Assembly: GCA_016193065.1 (NCBI GenBank)
Contig: JACPSX010000125.1
Coordinates: forward strand, 1-10,540
Direction: 5' to 3'
From: Candidatus Tectimicrobiota bacterium
GTDB taxonomy: Bacteria > JACPSX01
DNA length: 10,540 nucleotides
The number at the start of each line of letters is the position of its first letter. Position 1 is the stretch's first letter. The position numbers and the translations under genes are program-made. The notes beneath the pieces were generated by a model. That model saw only the letters and a program-made list of their open reading frames with translations. It ran no database searches and was not told where the DNA came from. This document shows, one piece after another, positions 7,378 through 10,540 of this stretch.

Positions 7378-8106
7378 GGCGATCGTGCTGGCTCATGAAA
7401 TGGATTACGAGATGACCCAGACCTCGCCGTCGGTCGTCGCCGCCAGCACAACGGGCTTCGGCTCCTCCATGATGGCCTACAGCGCCGGGCTGCTGGCGCA
7501 CTTCATCCGCGGGCTGGGCTACAAGGCCGTCCCATGCGGCAACGACACAGCGCTCAGCATCCCCCTGGCGGTCGATGCCGGTCTCGGGGAGCTGGGGCCC
7601 TTCCGCTGGCCCACGACAAGCCCGTCGATCTGGGCGTGCAAGCCTTCTGTGAGACATGCAAGAAGTGCGCGGTGACTTGTTCCGCTCAAGCCATCCTCCC
7701 AGGCAACCGCACCAGCCAGCGTGTGGGCATCTCGAACAATGCCGGCCTGGCCAAGTGGCCGATCGACGCCGAGAAGTGCTTTCGCTTCTGGGCCCAAAAC
7801 GGCGCCTCCTGCATGACCTGCATCCGCACTTGCCCTTTCAACAAGGGGCCCGGTACCATTCACGACATGACGGGCTGGATCATTCGCAGGACCCCGCGGT
7901 TCAACAAGGTTTTCCTGTGGATGGATGATCTGTTCGGCTTCGGAAAGAGGACCAGCGCCGCAAGATACTGGCTGGAGAACTCATCGAGGAATGGGCCCGG
8001 CAGGATCCGGACCCCGTCCCACGAGCACCCGCAAAGTCTCCCACCCGACAAAAAGCCTCCCTCCCCCAAACCCAGGATGAACACCGGCCGGCGGCAAACG
8101 CCGTAG
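7376..8106 (+). pseudogene. Reductive dehalogenase (RdhA-family) remnant, truncated and frameshifted
   Basis: A broken RdhA-family gene. RdhA proteins are cobalamin and iron-sulfur enzymes that remove halogens reductively, related to epoxyqueuosine reductase QueG. Two blocks in different frames are legible. Block 1 (about 7379-7595, the frame with codons starting at 7376) reads AIVLAHEMDYE, then FIRGLGYKAVPCGNDTA and VDAGLGELG, the cobalamin-domain core. Block 2 (about 7598-7980, the frame with codons starting at 7597) reads LPLAHDKPVDLGVQ, then C-x2-C-x2-C-x3-C (CETCKKCAVTC), then C-x10-C-x2-C-x3-CP ending CPFNKG, then a tail to WMDDLFGFGKR and YWLE. From my recollection of the family, about 20 residues between GELG and LPL are missing and the frame changes there. 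The N-terminal region, usually 100 or more residues and including any Tat signal, is absent. After YWLE (about 7976) the open frame to 8106 is low-complexity and probably not original sequence. A functional product is very unlikely. Confidence 0.82.
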
Positions 8107-8579
8107 AGGAGGTAAGGCGCCCTTTCCTGCTCCAGCTCCCGGGGACGATCCGGCGAAGAGACTGCCCTGCAGCATCTCTGCTCTTTTCGCGCCCGGGAAA
8201 TACCCCTCAGCAGTCCGTCTCCCGGCTCGGAAAGCAAGGTCCCCGGCGCCAGGAAGAATCCCGGCAGGAAAGGGTAAAAAGTCCAATTTTGCAGCATAGG
8301 AGCACTCCCTAAGGCGCGAAAATTCCTTAATAGCAACGACGGAATGCACGATGAATATCTGTGGCGATTGTTTCTAGCCTCTATGAAAGAAAGGGAGTTA
8401 AGCTGCCGATGGAACCAGCTAAGGCACAGGGTCTCGCTTTTCCAGTCGGTGGACTCAATTCAGGAGGACAGACTCCCGTAACATTTCAACCACTTCCGGA
8501 GACCGGGCGATGGTCGATTGTAGCCCAAGATCATGAGCAATAAAGGGCCTTCCTCATCGACAGAAAGTGACGGGCACTT
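8107..8579. other. Region without a convincing gene
   Basis: Nothing I can support as a gene. Short open frames exist on both strands but lack conserved motifs or convincing ribosome binding sites. Composition becomes more AT-rich from about 8270 onward, consistent with a promoter region for the HDOD gene. The best -35/-10-like pair I see is TTGTAG at 8518 and TAAAGG at 8541 with 17 bases between; it is a weak match. The left part may be degraded sequence following the dehalogenase remnant. Confidence 0.4.
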
Positions 8580-9896
8580 ATGACATCCATTCTGATCGCG
8601 AGCAACGCGACGGATGCCGAGGCCATAAAAAAGGCGATCGGTGAGACGTTCACCGTCCAGGCGATCAAATCCCCGTCGGAATTCGCCGGCCTGGTAGAAA
8701 AGCCCGACCTGATTCTCCTGGACCATACATTCACAGAACATTCCGGAATCGATTTCCTTAGGGATTTATCCAGCAAACACAACCTCCCCGTTCTGATGCT
8801 GGCTCCCGCGGACGATTACAAGTGCGCTTTTGAGGCTCTCCAAGTGGGAGCGGATAACTACCTGGTCAAGACGAGCAATTATCACCAGTTGCTCAACTTC
8901 TCCATTGAAGAGACCCTGAAGAGATTTAAACAACAAAAACAGATGATAGAAACCATCAACGCCTTGCGAAAACGAGTGGCCGAATTGGAGAAGCGTCTGG
9001 GAATCCCCGACAAAAAACCTGCTCTCGCAACGACCCAGAAAAAAGAGAGAAATACGTACGAAGAAATCGCCTTCCGCCTGACAACCGGGGAGATCAGCAT
9101 TCCTTCCCTTCCCCAGATCAGCATCAAGTTCCGAGAGATGGTGAATCGGGGCGCCAGCGCGCAGGAGATCACGAACCTGCTGAAACACGACGCCGCCATT
9201 TCTTCCGCGATCATCAAGATTTCCAACTCCGCATACTATCGAGGGATGTCAAAGAATACGACCCTGGAGCAGGCCATCTCCCGCCTGGGAATTAATGTGA
9301 CAAAGGCGCAAGTCGAGTTAGTGGCCAGCAAGGCCCTTTACGTCACCGATAACGCGGAATATACGCAGGTGGTGCGGAACCTGTGGGAGCATTCGCTATC
9401 CTGCGCATATGCCTCCCAGGTTTTGGCGGAGATCGTCCGCCTGAAAAATCCGGAAGAGGCTTTCACCATGGGCCTGCTCCATGATATCGGCAAACTGGGT
9501 CTTCTAAAGATCATTTCCGAATTGGAATCCAACCGCAAGCTGGAGAACAAAGTTCAGAGTAAGGAATTGGTCGAAATGCTGGACACATATCATTGCGAGT
9601 TCGGCACCACCCTCCTGAAGAGCTGGAGATTCCCAGACGAATACCTTCAGGTCACCAAGTACCACGGCAACCTGGAAGAAGCTGATCCTGCCTCCAAGGG
9701 ACTCATAATCGTTCATTTCGCCAATCTGTTGGTCAAATCCATGGGATACGGCCAGGCAAAGCAAGCAGCAACGGACCTGGAGAACACAGCCTCCAACCGG
9801 TTCCTGAAGCTGAATTCCGAGTCGATCGAGACCGCCAAAAAAAAGGTGGGCGAGTTGATGGCGGAGTGGAGCAATTCCTTGGGCGGTCTGTCGTAG
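8580..9896 (+). CDS. Receiver-like domain fused to HDOD domain
   Basis: A 438-residue cytoplasmic signalling protein. Residues 1 to about 115 form a CheY-like receiver fold: strand ILIAS, LILLD with putative phosphoacceptor Asp48, VLMLAP, and LVK with Lys97. The acidic pair normally after the first strand is replaced (IASN at 6-9), and the usual Thr/Ser after strand 4 appears to be Ala75, so phosphorylation may be altered or lost. A charged coiled coil spans about 112-142, followed by a polar linker. An HDOD domain occupies about 165-370, with ISIPSLPQISIKF, LLKHDAAISSAIIKISNSA and the HD-like motif LLHDIGKLG (H301, D302). HDOD proteins usually act in signalling, motility or stress output, often without catalysis. 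Codon use is visibly more AT-rich than in the transport operon, suggesting a different history. ATG 8580 has only a weak upstream site. The gene appears monocistronic, and its 3' end faces a minus-strand gene. Confidence 0.9.
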   Translation: MTSILIASNATDAEAIKKAIGETFTVQAIKSPSEFAGLVEKPDLILLDHTFTEHSGIDFLRDLSSKHNLPVLMLAPADDYKCAFEALQVGADNYLVKTSNYHQLLNFSIEETLKRFKQQKQMIETINALRKRVAELEKRLGIPDKKPALATTQKKERNTYEEIAFRLTTGEISIPSLPQISIKFREMVNRGASAQEITNLLKHDAAISSAIIKISNSAYYRGMSKNTTLEQAISRLGINVTKAQVELVASKALYVTDNAEYTQVVRNLWEHSLSCAYASQVLAEIVRLKNPEEAFTMGLLHDIGKLGLLKIISELESNRKLENKVQSKELVEMLDTYHCEFGTTLLKSWRFPDEYLQVTKYHGNLEEADPASKGLIIVHFANLLVKSMGYGQAKQAATDLENTASNRFLKLNSESIETAKKKVGELMAEWSNSLGGLS

Positions 9897-9957
9897 GACC
9901 CTGGATGCCCCCACTCGGCGTACCTCAGGCCATCCGGAAACTCTGAGCTTTGCCACC

Positions 9958-9978
9958 GAGGGCTGAGCGGACGCCCTC
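9958..9978. terminator. Possible weak hairpin terminator after the HDOD gene
   Basis: Arms GAGGGC (9958-9963) and GCCCTC (9973-9978) enclose a 9-base loop 61 bases past the HDOD stop. The T run is short and displaced (TTTT near 9990), so intrinsic termination is uncertain. Confidence 0.2.
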
Positions 9979-10135
9979 TGGGGAGCGGGTTTTCAAGTTG
10001 TCTCCGCCCGGCTGTCTTCCAGTCCGATCCGCGCTCTTCCTAATTCGCACTGCATCTCAGGCAATGCCGAAACTTCGACTTCCAACCACTCTTTGGGTTA
10101 CCCCGCTCTCTGAAAAAGCCAAGCCGCCTTCTCAG

Positions 10136-10324
10136 CCCCGATCCGACATAAAAATCAAGCCCTATGCGATCTTGGGCCGCTTGCGGCAAGGACTGTCGGG
10201 ATATGGGTGGGGGGTCCATAAACTCACTGAAGGTGAGTGGTCGATTCATGGCAGAACCGACTTTTTCTCGTGATCGAGCGCGGATCAGCAACGATTCCCG
10301 GATCTGATGAATGTCGGATCGGGG
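10136..10324. repeat. 189-base segment bounded by a perfect 14-base inverted repeat
   Basis: The left arm CCCCGATCCGACAT (10136-10149) is the exact reverse complement of the right arm ATGTCGGATCGGGG (10311-10324), with 161 bases between them. Inside are two small hairpins: GCCGC-TT-GCGGC with outer CTT/AAG at 10171-10190, and ACTCAC-TGAAG-GTGAGT at 10222-10238. There is no coding potential. The size and terminal arms resemble a MITE or a small structured intergenic element. No clear target-site duplication is visible at the edges, so mobility is unproven. Confidence 0.45.
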
Positions 10325-10427
10325 TTAGAGCAGGGGACCTGGCACATTGAAAGCCGAATCCCGGCGGAAATCCTCTGAGAGATCCGCAGCCTTCATGGGG
10401 ACCCTGAGAGTTTGAGGAGGAGACGCC

Positions 10428-10540
10428 TCAGTCGTCAAAGGGGAGGCGCAGTTGCCTGTCGTCTGCGCTAGTGAAAAGCGACCGTCGGGGGAGCTGTTTG
10501 ATCTGAGATTCCAGCCAGCGGATGTAGAGCCGGTACGTCT
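10428..10540 (-). CDS. C-terminal end of an unidentified protein (partial)
   Basis: On the minus strand an open frame enters from the right edge and stops with TGA at 10430-10428. The visible 36 residues include TYRLYIRWLESQIKQLP and end RQLRLPFDD. Tryptophan and charged residues in a helix-like stretch, and an acidic C-terminus, look more like a real protein end than a chance frame, but nothing identifies a family. It would be convergent with the HDOD gene. The start lies outside the window. Confidence 0.35.
   Translation of the reverse strand, partial: TYRLYIRWLESQIKQLPRRSLFTSADDRQLRLPFDD

Larger units (their letters stand above)
9897..10427. other. Convergent intergenic region with inverted repeats
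   Basis: No credible gene is seen in these 531 bases between the HDOD stop and the end of a minus-strand gene. It holds a hairpin GAGGGC/GCCCTC at 9958-9978, followed by TTTT about a dozen bases later (a poor terminator candidate), and a 189-base inverted-repeat-bounded segment described separately. The open frames on either strand translate into unrecognisable sequence. Confidence 0.5.

Noticed and set aside
7585-7610. Programmed ribosomal frameshift at GGGGCCC joining the two RdhA blocks
   Set aside because: Conserved residues seem to be missing at the join and the N-terminus is gone, so a frameshift would not restore a normal protein.
7860-8349. Two long minus-strand open frames over the end of the dehalogenase remnant
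   Set aside because: They run antisense across the clear iron-sulfur remnant and continue into GC-rich DNA. Their translations are low-complexity without motifs, typical of antisense shadows.
8368-8387. TTGTTT ... TATGAA promoter-like pair
   Set aside because: The spacing is only 8 bases, far too short for a sigma-70 promoter.
8361-8543. Small 60-residue + strand open frame before the HDOD gene
   Set aside because: It has no good ribosome binding site for its GTG start, no recognisable motif, and proline/glycine-rich chance-like sequence.
10026-10286. 11-base inverted repeat GATCCGCGCTC / GAGCGCGGATC, also present directly at 5758
   Set aside because: Eleven-base matches are expected many times by chance in 10 kb, and these arms cross rather than nest with the 14-base repeat.
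10040-10291. Minus-strand 83-residue open frame in the convergent gap
   Set aside because: It has no motif or ribosome binding site and overlaps the inverted-repeat segment; composition looks non-coding.
10338-10355. Sigma-54-like TGGCAC sequence
   Set aside because: The matching TTGC element at the right spacing is absent, and no gene starts downstream on the + strand.

Overview
This is a bacterial window of high GC content (about 60% by eye). Almost all genes lie on the + strand. The gene content suggests an anaerobic or metabolically versatile, probably soil or sediment, lineage of the Desulfobacterota / NC10 / Rokubacteria kind: SsuA/NMT1-type importers, a fused indolepyruvate:ferredoxin oxidoreductase, a reductive-dehalogenase-like remnant and an HDOD response regulator. 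That placement is an inference from gene content, not a phylogenetic result.

Region 1 (1-5641) reads as one operon. It holds the tail of one TauC/SsuC-type ABC permease, a second complete paralogous permease overlapping it by one base, a secreted SsuA/TauA/NMT1-type substrate-binding protein, and a 1186-residue fused 2-oxoacid (indolepyruvate-type) ferredoxin oxidoreductase. The ATPase is not in the window and is presumably upstream. The simplest reading is that a small organic anion is imported and an (aryl)2-oxoacid is oxidised to an acyl-CoA with reduction of ferredoxin. The link between the transported solute and the oxidised substrate is inference.

Region 2 (5888-7377), after a 246-base GC-rich gap, is a second small unit: a single-domain cupin followed 26 bases later by another NMT1/THI5-like periplasmic binding protein with no permease of its own here.

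Region 3 (about 7376-8106) is a decayed reductive dehalogenase (RdhA-family) gene. Its N-terminal half is missing, the remnant begins right at the stop codon of the binding protein, and an internal deletion has shifted the frame. Both iron-sulfur motifs are still legible. About 470 bases without a convincing gene follow.

Region 4 (8580-9896) is an independent signalling gene: a receiver-like domain, a coiled coil and an HDOD domain. The receiver keeps the phosphoacceptor Asp and the Lys but lacks the usual acidic pair and Thr/Ser. It faces the 3' end of a minus-strand gene that runs off the window. The 531-base convergent gap between them contains a 189-base segment bounded by a perfect 14-base inverted repeat, a possible MITE or structured element.

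The best candidates for a second look are the reductive-dehalogenase fossil, the divergent oxidoreductase tied to an importer operon, the inverted-repeat element and the degenerate receiver-HDOD protein. I do not see a clearly new defence or mobile system here.
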